Shown here: positions 11,036-20,899 of the stretch, piece by piece | How positions within the stretch are numbered: the stretch's first letter is position 1 | Layout: each line of letters starts with the position of its first letter | Origin: Kingdonia uniflora | Taxonomy: Eukaryota > Streptophyta > Magnoliopsida > Ranunculales > Circaeasteraceae | Assembly (NCBI GenBank): GCA_014058105.1 | Contig: JACGCM010002776.1 | Span: 1-64,000 of the forward strand | Direction: 5' to 3' | Length of the DNA: 64,000 nt | Program-made: the position numbers and the translations under genes | The notes under the pieces: generated by a model | What the model saw: the letters and a program-made list of their open reading frames with translations, nothing else | Databases searched by the model: none | What the model was told of the DNA's origin: nothing

Positions 11036-11114
11036 GTAAGTTTTCATTGAGGCTTGAAAATAAATATATGCTTCGAGGACTACTGACTAGGCGAAGTATT
11101 TATGATTCTTGCAG
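11036..11114 (+). other. Intron 2 of the B1 antisense gene (predicted)
   Basis: 79 bp, donor GTAAGT after CATCAA, acceptor GATTCTTGCAG. In B2 the intron is 81 bp (39721-39801) and the next exon begins with the same TDAWxxK / MHAWMVV-like start. Confidence 0.75.
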
Positions 11115-11663
11115 ATGCATGCTTGGATGGTTGTATTCACCAGAGCGCAAAAGGCATCGAGTGAAAGGTTACAGGAGGTGAGGGATGGGAATGAGCTCAC
11201 GAAGGGGACCATTATGTCAGTAAAGACCCGAGTCGGTGTACTAGAACGAGAATGGTTGAAGATTCAAGCCAATGCTGTGAGGGAAACCCAAGCGGGGATC
11301 GCCAGTTGTGACCAGAGGGTAGCTATGCTTTAGGCAAAGTTGGCCAGTAAAGAGGAGCAGCTGCGAAGCAATCATGCACGTTTCTAGGCGAAGTACGACC
11401 AGGAGTACAAGGTGACCACATCTTTGAAGACATTTATGGATGGATTACGATATGATCCAGAAACCTATGAACTCTATCCGCCAACGGGGGAGCCCTTTGT
11501 AAAAGATGTTGTACGCACAGAAGGGATGGAAGTGGATCCTGCAGTCAAAGGTGGTGATGCTGGAGTGGAGCCTGCAGTCGAAGGTGGTAGTAGTGGTACT
11601 GTAGAAGACCTTAGTGGTGAAGGATTGGCGGTGCCTATGGAGAATGCGGGCGACCATGTCTGA
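11115..11663 (+). pseudogene. aORF of B1: coiled-coil tail and C-terminus
   Basis: About 180 codons with two stops (11331 and 11384). The first half is a coiled coil rich in Glu, Arg, Leu and Gln. The second half has DGLRYDPETYELYPPTG and then Gly/Val/Glu-rich repeats (two units of about 11 residues with EPAVEGG or DPAVKGG) before the TGA at 11661. B2 ends alike (DLGYDPETL, then TEGVEVDVAG). The YDPET motif is shared and marks the end of the rod. The repeats near the end look like a recent local duplication. Function unknown. Confidence 0.7.
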
Positions 11664-11865
11664 GTGGGTTATTTTAAGAAGGTACTCTGTCTGCAAAAAA
11701 CAATTATGAGATTGTATGTTGTGACTGTGTTTGATAAGTGAGCTAGAACAATTTGGATATGTATTGGTATATCTGTATGTTTGAAAGAACTTGGTGGTAT
11801 GTTTGATATGTAGACTCCAATGTTGAAAACTGCAAGGTGGGAAGAAATTGAAGCATAAAATGCGC

Positions 11866-12548
11866 AGGACTTTGAAGGTCGCCCCTGGGTATTTCTATCA
11901 GCGGGTTTGAGCCTATATAAAGCATTATGTGGTTGGCCCCAATGCATCCCTGAGTGTCCAGTCTGCTGACTATTCATGCCACTTGGGTATTCTCGAAATG
12001 GAACCTTAAAAAACTTTGAGGTCGCCCCCAAGTATTAGTCGGGTCGAAGGGCTGACATGATACTTAGGTTTGCCCTAATCAAGAAGTTCACAGGAGTTTG
12101 AAGGTTGCCCCCCGGTATTTCAATCAGCGGGTTTGAGCCTAGATAAAGCATTCTGTGGTCGGCCCCAATACATCTCCGAGTGTCTGGTCTGTCGACCATT
12201 CATGCCACTTGGGAGTATTTAAATTGGAACCTTGAAAAACTTTGAGGTCGTCCCCAAGTATTAGTCTGCTCAAAGGGTTGACATGATACTTAGGTTTACC
12301 CAAATTAAAAACCTCACAGGACTTTGAAGGTCTCCCAGGGAATTTCTATTCGCGGGTTTGAGCCTAGAGGAAGCATTATGTGGTCAACCCTAATACATCC
12401 CTGAGTATCTGGTTTGTCGACCATTCATGCCACTCGGGAGTACATGAATTGGAACCTTAAAAAACTTTGAGATCGCCCCAAAGTATCAATCGGGTCAAAG
12501 GGTTGACATGATACTTAGGTTTGCCCAAATCAAGAAGTTCATAGGAGA
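11866..12548. repeat. Tandem repeat of B1, 226-bp unit, three copies
   Basis: TTTGAAGG starts the unit at 11871, 12097 and 12323, exactly 226 bp apart each time. Each unit holds AGCGGGTTTGAGCCTA, the tract ACCATTCATGCCACT and the end GACATGATACTTAGGTTTG. Parts of it (AAGTATxAGTCGGGTCGAAGG and TGACATGATACTTAG) are shared with the 196-bp repeat in B2, so both arrays come from one ancestor. It lies between the integrase and the antisense gene. Confidence 0.92.
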
Positions 12549-12609
12549 CATAAAATGAAGCTCAGAGGAGAATAATATGTTCATTAATTATGATGTATTT
12601 ACATCAGTT

Positions 12610-13640
12610 ATGAAAGGTGGTGGTCGTAGCCTGTTATATGACACTAATTGTATCGTGTTCCAAGGGTTGGGTAGGGGCTTCTCAGCTTCTGTCATCAGGT
12701 AATATGAGCCTTTGTCAGTTTTATTAGACACGAAATAAGGTCCTTTCCAGGATTCGACTAACTTGACGACATTATGAGGTTTCGAAGAAGGTATGACTCG
12801 TCGAAATACTAAATATCCAATATCGAAGCTTCTTGGTCAAACTCTCTTGTTATACAACTTCTGGAGATAGATCTAATAACGTCCAAGGTTAGCTATGGCT
12901 CGGTCTCTGGTTTTATCGATCCATAACATATTACATTCAAGTTCAATCTCGTTATCTTCATCGGGAAGGTCAGGGTCATGTGTTGGCACCTCGAACTGAG
13001 TGGGTAACACAACTTTGGTACCATAGGCTAGGAGGAAAGAAGTATAGCCCATCGCCTTTCTTAGTGTGGTACAGTAGGCCCAGAGTACATATCTTCTTGT
13101 CGACACATTTTTTAAGACCATTGACTATAGTTTTGTTAATTGCTTCGACCTGACCATTTCCCTGTGGGTAATAAGGGGTAAAAGGGGAGAGGATAATGTT
13201 GTACTTTTTAAGGAAATTGTGGACTTTGTTCCCTACCAACTGTGGACCGTTATCATATCGAATCATAACTGGGCAGCCAAAATGTGTGATAATGTTTTCC
13301 CAAATGAACTTGGTAATTTCTTCTTCCCTAGTTCGACATAGAGGCACGGCTTCGACCCATTTAGTAAAATAATCTATGGTGACTAAAAGTGTTCTCTGCT
13401 GCCCAAAGCTTTGAGGAAAGGGCCCACGATATCTATGGCCCATCGCTTGAATTGCCAAGCAACTTGGCTGTAAAGGATTTCATGTGAGGGGATTCGAATA
13501 TCATGGGCATGACGTTGGCATTTGTCACAGTTCTTTGCATATTCTTCAGTTAGTTTTTTTATATTGGGCCAGAATAAACCCTGGGTTATTGCTCGAAGAG
13601 CCATGGATCGACCGACGGTGTTGGCACTGCAATTGCCTTC
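12610..13640 (-). pseudogene. Integrase of B1
   Basis: Integrase joins retrotransposon DNA to the host chromosome. The zinc-binding part ends in CDKCQRHAH (about 13530). The catalytic core shows D in VTIDYFTKW (13374), D in MIRYDNGPQ (13254) and E in NGQVEAINKT (13146), with 35 residues between the second and third, as expected for a DD35E enzyme. After 12873 a C-terminal part with KGSYYLMTEAE can be read to about 12640. At least two frame changes occur (near 13400 and 13050), and a stop lies near 12873. No chromodomain is seen, which suits Tat rather than a chromovirus. All three catalytic residues remain, but the frame is broken. Confidence 0.88.
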
Positions 13641-13939
13641 GTGGAGTTCGGTAAGTATGGTGGCGGCTTCACGTTGGGAAATATAGCGGAGGTGTACGCC
13701 ATTTGGGGATTTCTGGTGTAGACTGCATTTGAGAATGGTATACCATCAGCAAATTTCTAGTAACGAACGTTTGGCTTTTGGGTCCTTCAATAAGGTGGAA
13801 CTGTTGAAGAATGCTAAGAAAGGTGTGCGCCAGTCGTTAGGATCGAGACTTTTGCCCCCAATATTAATGGAGTTGACCTCTATCTGGTCGATACTTGGGC
13901 ATTCGAGTACTTCGATATTGAGGGTTTGAGATTCGAACT

Positions 13940-14330
13940 GGCATAACATGGCGGCAATCTAGGCGAGGGAGTCGGCATGTCTATTTTATCTACGAGGTTA
14001 ATCTGTAATCGATGATTTTTCAGGGAAACAATCTATGTATTGGCAGACGAGTGCTGCATACTCAGTTATGCGACTGTTTGCCTGATTTTTATCGGTGTAC
14101 TGTCACTGAACAAGCTGGGAGTCAATATAAATATGACTAGTTTGGGGACACCAAGTACGAGAGCGAGATCAAGACCATGTATCAATACTTCATATTCATC
14201 CTCATTGTTCACTCAAAATTGAGTTTGATGGCCTTTTCTATTCGGTCGTTTAAAGGTGTGACCAAGAAAATACCTATCCCAGAACTACTAGGTTCGGCAG
14301 ATCCATCGGTAAAGAGACGCCAGCCCGTAT
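13940..14330 (-). pseudogene. Second RNase H (archaeal-type) of B1
   Basis: The motif LFTDGSAEPSSSGIGIFLV lies at 14317-14260 on the minus strand, with the first acidic residue intact. It is followed by DRIEKAIKLNFE and GLDLALVLGVPKL. This is the second RNase H domain known from Tat-lineage elements, placed between the ordinary RNase H and integrase. Frameshifts near 14210 and 14100 break it. The linker up to integrase (13640-13940) contains a fragment ending in LEVLECPSID. Confidence 0.75.
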
Positions 14331-14439
14331 TAGGGTTCCAAGGGTCACTCTGTTTGGGCTAATCTTTGGGTAAATCGTCTTCATGCTCTTTCCAGTCAAT
14401 ACCTTCGACCGGGAAGCGGACAAGGAAACCAGTAATTGC

Positions 14440-14880
14440 CTGACCCTTTTGAGATATCTATTTTTCTAAAGTGATGTCGTGTTCACCAAGATAGATGGAC
14501 CATTATTGTACCCATCTTGATTTATCTTTCTTGCTGAGGATTTCTCAAAGAGGGTAGCTAGTAATAACACGTATGGAGTGAGCTTGGAAGTAGGGTTTGA
14601 GCTTTCATGCAGTGTAGACAAGTGTAAGGAGCAGTCGTTCGAGTTTGGTATATCGTGTTTCGGCGGGTGTTAAAGTTTTGTTGATAAAGTAAACAAATTT
14701 CTCAATACCTGCTTCGAGTCAAATAAGGACCGAGCTAATAGAAGTATCGGTGACTGCAAAATATAATAAAAACATTTTACCTTCGATGGGGGTGTTTATG
14801 ATAGGTGGTCGAGCGAGGTAAGTTTTGAGTTTGAGGGAGGCATGTTCGCATTCGGGTGTCCAATTAACTTTAGGGTTATT
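14440..14880 (-). pseudogene. RNase H of B1
   Basis: Minus-strand segments include FINKTLTPAETRYTKLERLLL, then LKPYFQAHSIRVIT, typical of the RNase H-like domain next to gypsy RT. It follows RT directly (RT ends about 14886). Stops occur where Gln or Trp are expected. It would remove the RNA strand during reverse transcription. Confidence 0.75.
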
Positions 14881-14885
14881 CTATT

Positions 14886-15940
14886 TTACCTTTGGATGCC
14901 TTGGTCGCGCAAGAGGGAGAAGAGCCAGGCATAACGGTCAAAAGATTTTAAGATAAAATGGTTCAAAGCTGCTATTTTGCCTATGACCTTTTGAACATCT
15001 TTCTTGGTTCGGGGCGAAGGCATATCAATGAGGGCTCGAATATGTGTAGGATTAATCTCGATACCTCGTTTGCTAATGAGGTGACCCAATAATTTACGGG
15101 ATGAGATGCCGAATTGGCACTTGTCAGGGTTTAATTTCATCTTATAGGATTGAAGTATCGAAAAGACTTCAGTTAAGTCTTGTATATGGGTATGTTTTTA
15201 GAGACTTTTGCACAACATATCATCGATATAAACTTCAACAGATTTGCCTAACAAAGGTTTGAACATAGTGGTAACCAAACGCTGGTAAGTGGCACCCACA
15301 TTTTTTAGGCCGAAGGGCATCAAATTAAAAAAATAAAGCCCTTGTTCGGTGATAAACGAAGTTTTATGTTGGTCCTCGGGGATGAGGGGTACCTGATTGT
15401 AGCCTGAAGCTGTGTCCATCATAGATAATCATTCATGGTTGACTGTAGCATCCAGAAGCATGGAAATGATCGAGAGGGGAAAACAATCTTTCGGTGTATA
15501 CTTGTTGAGATTGGCAAAGTCAACGCAGATTTGGATCTTGCCATTTTTCTTGGGGACGACAACAATGTTCGAGATCCAATCAGCGTACTTGACTTCTCTG
15601 ATAAAACCAACGGCAAGGAGTTTATCGACCTTGATGTTCACTGCTTCTCGAAGCCGCGAGGCTAAAGTTCATTTTTTCTGTTTCACAGCCGTGGATTTGG
15701 GGAGGAGGTCAAGTCAATGGCATTCCAGGGTAGGGTCAACGTCGGGCATCTCATGGAATGTCCAGGCGATGATATCTTTGTTATCTTGGAGAAATATGGT
15801 GAGCTCACGGTGTTCAGCATCATCCAAGAAACTGCCAATAAATGTACCTCGACCAGGGCCATCAAGTTCGATGTAAATAGCAGGCTCGATAGGTGTAGTA
15901 GAAGGGGTCCAGGCAGTGGTGGGGAGGGAGAGATGCATTG
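14886..15940 (-). pseudogene. Reverse transcriptase of B1
   Basis: From the start, the order is FIGSFLDDAEHRELT (about 15830), GFIREVKYADWISNIVVVPK (about 15590), ICVDFANLNKYTPKD, MMDTASGYNQVPLIPEDQ (15422), MPFGLKNVGATYQRLV and VEVYIDDMLCKS. The catalytic YIDD is intact at 15230-15219. A later block reads KLNPDKCQFGISSRKLLGH (15137). Frame shifts lie near 15700, 15425 and 15160, and a stop at 15198. It copies the element's RNA into DNA. Sequence is closest to B2 RT at 44740-43677. Confidence 0.88.
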
Positions 15941-16025
15941 ATTGCTATGGCTTAACAAGTTTCTTGGTAAGGTCAATCTCAGGGTGCTTGCATGAGCTGG
16001 CTAGGCGCTGGGGGCCTTTCATGTT

Positions 16026-16480
16026 CTACATTCCACAAGGGGTTGTGAAACACAATGTTTGGTGATAGGTAGAAGGTATGGCTTTCATGGCATGGAGCCA
16101 ATCATACCCTATAATACCCATATATTTAGACTTCTTATCGATAACAAGAAAACAGGCTTGGAGGGTAAATGGACCGGTGGTGACAGGGAGGCTAAGGCGG
16201 CCGATGACGACCTTGATAACGTCATTAAAGCCCTTGAGTTCGACGTTGGCTGGTATAATGAGATCTATTTTTTGCATAGTATGAACAGTTTTGAGGAAGA
16301 GTACATATGTTGTACTACCCGTATCGATGAGCATTGTATAGAGGACGAGGTGTTCAACCTTAATCATAATGACCAAAGGGTCAGAGGGGGAGGGAGTGAA
16401 CATGTGAAGTGTCACAATCAATTAAGGATATACCTTCAGGTCTGGGGCGGTGGCTTGATTTGGGTAGAAGAGCAGGGAGT
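16026..16480 (-). pseudogene. Aspartic protease of B1
   Basis: Open block 16421-16026 (131 codons) with active-site LIDTGSTTYVLF at 16331-16296 and the second conserved motif MGIIGYDWLHAMKAIP. The DTGS triplet is intact. It would cut the gag-pol product. In B2 the same site reads DRVS, so B1 keeps the better copy. Confidence 0.85.
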
Positions 16481-16565
16481 TTCTGCTGATAGGTAAGCTT
16501 ACCACATTTTTTGACCCATTTACGTTTGCTTCAAGTATGACCACTGTCGATGTTATTGACTTCGA

Positions 16566-18305
16566 TTAGGCGGAGTTAAAAAATATGTACCTCAGCTGGG
16601 TCGGTATTCTGAGAAGTTTGGGCTTAAGGTACAAACCGTCGAAATAGCCAGGGAAGTTGGCAACATACTGGTGTAGTCGACCGGCTTTGAGAATCATTTC
16701 AAGGGAAGGTTGTAAAGCGTAACACTTGTTGGTGGGATGGTAATTGCAATTGTGGTTTTGGCAGTAAGGCTCCTCTTTTCTGACCTTGATAGGGAAGGAA
16801 GTGCGCCAGATAGGATCGGCCTGGATGTGTATCAGAAGGGTGCTGAAAGGAGCAATGAGTTTGGGAAGGACTAGCATGGGTCTTTTTTTGTGGGGTTTGG
16901 AATACTGAGCATCGAAATGAGGGCATTTTTAGTTGTCATTCTTTTGGGAAATGGGAGCGACCATGGGTGTATTTGTGAGTCAAGGTTTGTTGTAGGGCGA
17001 CCATAGGTGTATTTGACGGTCGAGATTTATTGTGGTTGGTGGTCGAGGCTTGTCCCTGGTAATTAGATTCGCAGAGACGTTCGAGGTTGTTGTATCCATT
17101 AACCTTGGATAACATCTCCTCAAGTGTTCGTGGCTTTTGAAGCACGATATACTCCTTAACGTGGATATGAGTGTTGGAGTAGGTGAGAATGGCATTCGCA
17201 CAGTGGAGGTTTTCGGCTTTGTGTGATTCATCGAGAAAATGGTTGGTGAAGCTTTCAAGCATTTCAGTTGGTGACTTGCAAAAGTTAAAAAAAACATTTA
17301 CTCGAATTTCACGATCTTTATTAAAGCCAAAATGGAAGATGAAAAGGTTCGAAATTAGCTCAAAACTTTGAATGGAGCCATTAGGGAGGTTGTGGTACCA
17401 TTTGAGAGGGCTGTCGGTGAGATTGGCAAGAAATATGCGACACAAGATATAATCCACTGTGGAATATAGGCTGAGAGAATTCGGAAATTCGAGGACATAA
17501 GACTGTGGGTCGGTGTTGCGGTAATTACGGATTTTGGGAGTATAAAAATTTAGAAGCACCTCGATGGCGAGGAGTTTTGGGTAAATGGGGTTATTTAATC
17601 GACTCCACGAGTTCGGAGTTGGGCTCGCGCTGATGCGAATAGCAGCATGAATATTTTGGTTGAGTTCTTGCTATGTAAGGTAAGCAGGGTGTGGGGGAGA
17701 GCGCTGAGGCTGAGGGTGAAAAGGCCACAGGTTTGGGGTAAGTTCGACGCTACGTTCTCTAAGGCATACCCGTGCAGGGTACCGTGTAGGGTGGTGAGAA
17801 GTGAGAAGTGCGAAGTGTAGAATCAGAGGAATCCTCCGTAACGGGGATGCCCAGATAGACTGAGCCGGCAGGGATGGTAGTGGGAGAACCCCCGGCACCT
17901 AGGTGGACCACAGGGACTTCGATGTAGGGCGGGGCCCGAGGCGTGCGTGGGCTGAGACGTACGAGGGTGCGGGTACCCGAGAATGTATGGGAGCATCTTG
18001 AGTGTGGACTTGCTAAATTTTATGAACTGTATAACGCAGTTCATCTATGGCTCGATGTGGCCTATCATTATCGTCTAAATGGCGCTGTCGTTTGACCTCT
18101 AGTTCCTGTCGGCGATCCTCACGTTCAATACGTAACAGGTTGTTGTGGTGCTCCTCGGCCTGAGCGAATTGCTGGCTAATGAGGGCCAGTTGAGCGGCAA
18201 TGCCATCAACAGAGTTGCTAACAATGGCGGAGGTTGAACGAAAGGTGGGGACATCAAATAGGGTGAAATAAATAGAAGGGGAAGAGATTGGGTATAGCAC
18301 AGACG
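16566..18305 (-). pseudogene. Gag of B1 with zinc knuckle
   Basis: Gag forms the particle and binds RNA. At the N-terminus (18305-18013) is a coiled-coil stretch with QLALISQQFAQAEEHHNNLL. A Pro-rich, poorly conserved middle follows (18000-17650). The gag core is open from 17559 to 16936 and includes YILCRIFLANLTDSPLKWYH and FTNHFLDESHKAENL, a typical plant retrotransposon gag fold, and LEEMLSKVNGYNNLERL. The zinc knuckle CQNHNCNYHPTNKC (C-x2-H-x4-H-x4-C) lies at 16763-16722. A frame change near 17650 and one near 16900 break the gene. B2 gag is very similar. Confidence 0.85.
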
Positions 18306-18313
18306 ACGCCAAA
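18292..18313 (-). promoter_or_regulatory. Primer binding site of B1
   Basis: Directly after the 5' LTR the minus strand reads TTTGGCGTCGTCTGTGC. TGGCGTCGT would pair with a tRNA 3' end (CCA); the tRNA may be Asp-type but this is not certain. B2, A2 and C1 carry the same site with small changes. Confidence 0.8.
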
Positions 18314-18551
18314 TGTAGGGGCCAAGTTTCATAGAGGGGAAAATAGCCCTTACACCACGAAGGTTAGTATTGGCCGACTGTCTTTATCTTTGGCTTTGAC
18401 TTGTTTTATTGCGGCATTCGAATGTTCAGTTACTCTCGAGAGGCTTTGTGGACTTTGATGCTGCCTGATTGGGCTTCTAGTCTCTTAGTAGGATTCGATG
18501 TAGCCTTCGAGTATTCGGCTTGTTCAAGAAGGCTGCGAGTAGGCTACTATA
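18314..18551 (-). repeat. 5' LTR of B1, internally deleted
   Basis: 238 bp versus 693 bp in the 3' LTR. It starts TGTAGGGGCC, matches the 3' copy to GAAGGTTA (about 18366), then jumps to GTATTGGCCGACTGTC, which lies 455 bp further on in the 3' copy. The three bases TTA are present at both ends of the lost part. The right edge ends CTACTATA instead of CTACTACA. The TATA and start region of the LTR are in the lost part, so this copy cannot drive transcription. Confidence 0.9.
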
Positions 18552-18556
18552 GTAGC
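18552..18556. other. Target-site duplication of B1, right copy (GTAGC)
   Basis: Equal to 7079-7083. Confidence 0.9.
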
Positions 18557-19078
18557 CCCTACAAACAGATACCATCTACTTACCTGTAATAAGACATCTT
18601 TTAGTCAGTCCGAAACACTAGCTCATGAACATATAGATACCCTTATAACCATACAATCATCCTAGCCACCTACTTACTCACATTCACCAAACGACCTCAT
18701 TACATGTTAGGACTCCTCTACTCTTTGACAGACGTTTTCACTTCATTTACTAATATGCATACTAAATTCACTACAGTTCGATTCATTCAAAACATACTCC
18801 ATCACAAATTGATGTTTCTTACGCAAACACATTTCCAGACTTCTATTCCTTCTCACATTTTGCTCATCCGTAGTTCGAGTTATTATTTCTCAATACCCAA
18901 CAAATTAGTTTGCACATAAAACTATACATATAAATTTGGAAGTTCGAGACACAACATATGGATGACAGAATGAAGATATTTCATTAGCTCGAATATTTCT
19001 TACAACTTATAATTCTTTACAGATAACAAGTCCTCCAGACAATTCCACATATTACTTTACAAATTATATCACATTAGT
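18557..19078. other. A1 continuation with no clear gene
   Basis: AT-rich sequence. It must be intron or spacer of the antisense gene, since exon blocks lie on both sides once B1 is taken out. I see no motif. Confidence 0.5.
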
Positions 19079-19660
19079 TCACAGTTCGAAACACTTCTCA
19101 GCAGCCATCGAGGAAGAAGATGTAAAATTGAAGCAGGCTTCCAAATTCTGATCCCCTGCACGAATGGGCCAGGACATCCAAGAACGGGAAAGCACTGAAG
19201 GAGTTATGGCATCGGAGGAAGGATCTTCTTCATGGCCAAAGGCGATGGTCCATGGAAGAAAAACATCCTCCATCACCGTCTCTTCTACCATAACCCCCAT
19301 CACCCCGCGTGACAGAGAAGGGAAGAGGGTCCAATTTTTTTGCAATAGCCTACTCACCAGCAGGGTACCGACGAGACTCCCTCAGACGAATGCCTGCCGC
19401 TTCATCTTCAGCTGTAACAGCTTCATCCGCCAGTAGTTGCAGCCCAATTCGGCACTCCCCCTTCGATGTCAGTAGATAATGAAAATGCACCATTTGGAAA
19501 TGGTTGTCCTCTGTCTCCACCTCCTCCTCATATGTCATCCCATGGAATGTAGAAAACATCGGAATTGGCATTGGCAGGTTCAAGGGTTGGCTCCCAAAGT
19601 ATCTAGCGTGAAAATTTTCTACTTTTGCCTGAATACTAGCTTCCCGAGATTATTACCTCG
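19079..19660 (-). pseudogene. aORF of A1: N-terminal block
   Basis: On the minus strand the sequence reads YFGSQPLNLPMPIPMFSTF (about 19620-19550), then HGMTYEEEVETEDNHFQMVH, a hydrophobic stretch, and RLRESRRYPAGE ending near 19350. A2 has the same block at 63963-63664 (YFGNQSLEMHTLIPVPPTYH, HGMTEEETTEIEDDYYHM, KYGSYPTREW), so it is conserved within the A family across two independent insertions. A second frame continues to 19079. A clear ATG near the front was not found, so the start is uncertain. No family is recognised. Confidence 0.6.
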
Positions 19661-20004
19661 TAGTTACCATATTCTAAACAACGAAAAGTTTCCAAGTTAC
19701 AGAAAGATTGTTAAAGAAAGAAGGATACATAAGGAATATTTAGGAGGAATACTTGGTTAATCACAAACAAATCAGAGTGATCTTTATACTACAATCAGCA
19801 TTAAAGACGACTTTCCAAATTCTCAACGGCAAAAGGAGTTCCCATGTAACAAGAATGACCAGAACCATTGGTTTTAGAAAAACCAAAAGCCACTAACAGA
19901 TATTCATGAAGACGCATTGGAAATGATTCCTAGGTATTAATTACATTATTAATTAAGCTTTTCAACCAACACCACTCGCCTGCAATGTTTCTCGTACTAT
20001 TGGC
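19661..20004. other. A1 leader and spacer between antisense gene and polypurine tract
   Basis: Contains the predicted antisense TATA (19782-19788) but no coding signal. Confidence 0.5.
19782..19788 (-). promoter_or_regulatory. TATA-like box for the antisense gene of A1 (weak)
   Basis: On the minus strand the sequence reads AGTATAAAGATC, about 160 bp before the first conserved codons of the antisense gene. The match is weaker than in B1, B2 and C1. Confidence 0.35.
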
Positions 20005-20018
20005 TGAGAGGGGGCAGT
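20005..20018 (+). promoter_or_regulatory. Polypurine tract of A1
   Basis: GAGAGGGGGCAGT directly before the LTR start TGTAGTGGC. It fixes the plus orientation of A1. Confidence 0.8.
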
Positions 20019-20586
20019 TGTAGTGGCTTATTCTGCATCTCAGACTCAAGCTCCATCTTCGACCATCATACGACCACTCGACCTCATTAACATACACGTG
20101 GCACAATGTATGACACATTACAGCTACAAAGTTTTATTCATCAATTTTGACCTCTACATCAACAGCTCGAGTTAACAAACACACCGTCATCAATAAAGCT
20201 ATTACAAAATAAAAAGATCAGACCGTTACACAATCAGTTCAAAGATTATCAAATATATATATTATAACATTCGTCATTAAAAATCATAATGGTAATCAAA
20301 CAGTCATATTATAAGACCTATAAATAGGACCAGAGGATTCTAGATGAAGGATGGATGAATGCTCACTCAACACTCGCTACTAAAATACTCAGAGCATCTC
20401 TTATAATATCTAGCAGCTATCAATAATATTTATCTTTCTAAATCATTAATAGAGGTCGTGGTTTTTAACCTATTTAAGGGTTTTCCACGCTAAACTTTGT
20501 GCTAGTTTACGTTCATTATTCATATAGACACTCTGAATATCCTTAGTGTAAAGGTTAAGTTCGAGATATGAAATTAGGCTATTACA
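20019..20586 (+). repeat. 3' LTR of A1
   Basis: 568 bp, TGTAGTGGC...GGCTATTACA. It holds CTATAAATAGGACC (near 20320) as TATA region and the conserved tail GAGGTCGTGGTTTTTAACC, TTTTCCACGCTAAA. The 5' LTR of A2 (27966-28528, 563 bp) has the same tail and end (TCATTACA). The C family LTRs share a related tail (GAGGTCGTAGTTTTT, TTTTCCACGTAAAA). Confidence 0.85.
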
Positions 20587-20899
20587 ATTACCATATTTGG
20601 TAGTTTGTAACACCATCCGGTTGTATTTTAAATCCCCATAAACATAGATAAAATAAAATAAAAAATACCACAAATTTTGTCCATCCGCCATTCACTCTTC
20701 TTCTACATCATCTTTCCCCATCCCCGCCTTTTCTTCTTCTCTTCAATCAATTCTTTAGTTATTCATTTTATTTCTCCCAATCCTTTTCTCTTTCTCAACC
20801 TCTTCACTGTTGCATATACTGCTGACTGTGGGACACTACACGACCTAAGCATACATCTTTCGTGACCAATCTCTAAATAGTTTCTAATTTTATTTATTT
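20587..20899. other. Flanking AT-rich and CT-rich DNA, no gene seen
   Basis: A 62-codon plus frame (20677-20865) is Leu/Phe/Ser-rich, from a CT-rich tract, and is not a credible gene. Confidence 0.5.

Larger units (their letters stand above)
7084..18551 (-). mobile_element. Element B1: complete minus-strand Tat-like gypsy retrotransposon
   Basis: Flanked by GTAGC on both sides. Read on the minus strand the order is 5' LTR (18551-18314), primer binding site, gag, zinc knuckle, protease, RT, RNase H, second RNase H, integrase, a 226-bp tandem repeat, the antisense gene (plus strand), polypurine tract and 3' LTR (7776-7084). The catalytic motifs of protease (DTGS), RT (YIDD) and integrase (DD35E) can all still be read, but stops and frameshifts break every frame. 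The 5' LTR has lost about 455 bp internally. It is closely related to B2 (34826-47881) and to the solo LTR at 21664. Confidence 0.92.
1..20586 (+). mobile_element. Element A1: 3' part of a plus-strand Tat-like gypsy retrotransposon, split by B1
   Basis: The gag-pol part lies left of the window. What remains is, in order, a 44-bp tandem repeat, a long antisense gene (aORF) on the minus strand, a polypurine tract and the 3' LTR ending at 20586. Element B1 (7084-18551) interrupts it, with GTAGC on both sides of the insertion. The LTR and the N-terminal aORF block match those of A2 (27966 onward), so A1 and A2 are one family. The plus orientation is inferred from the polypurine tract before the LTR and from the aORF, which lies antisense and downstream of pol in the better preserved elements. 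The right-hand target duplication would be ATTAC (20587-20591), but its left partner is outside the window. Confidence 0.8.

Noticed and set aside
16059..16496. 145-codon plus frame opposite B1 protease
   Set aside because: It is the shadow of the real protease frame, which has DTGS on the minus strand.
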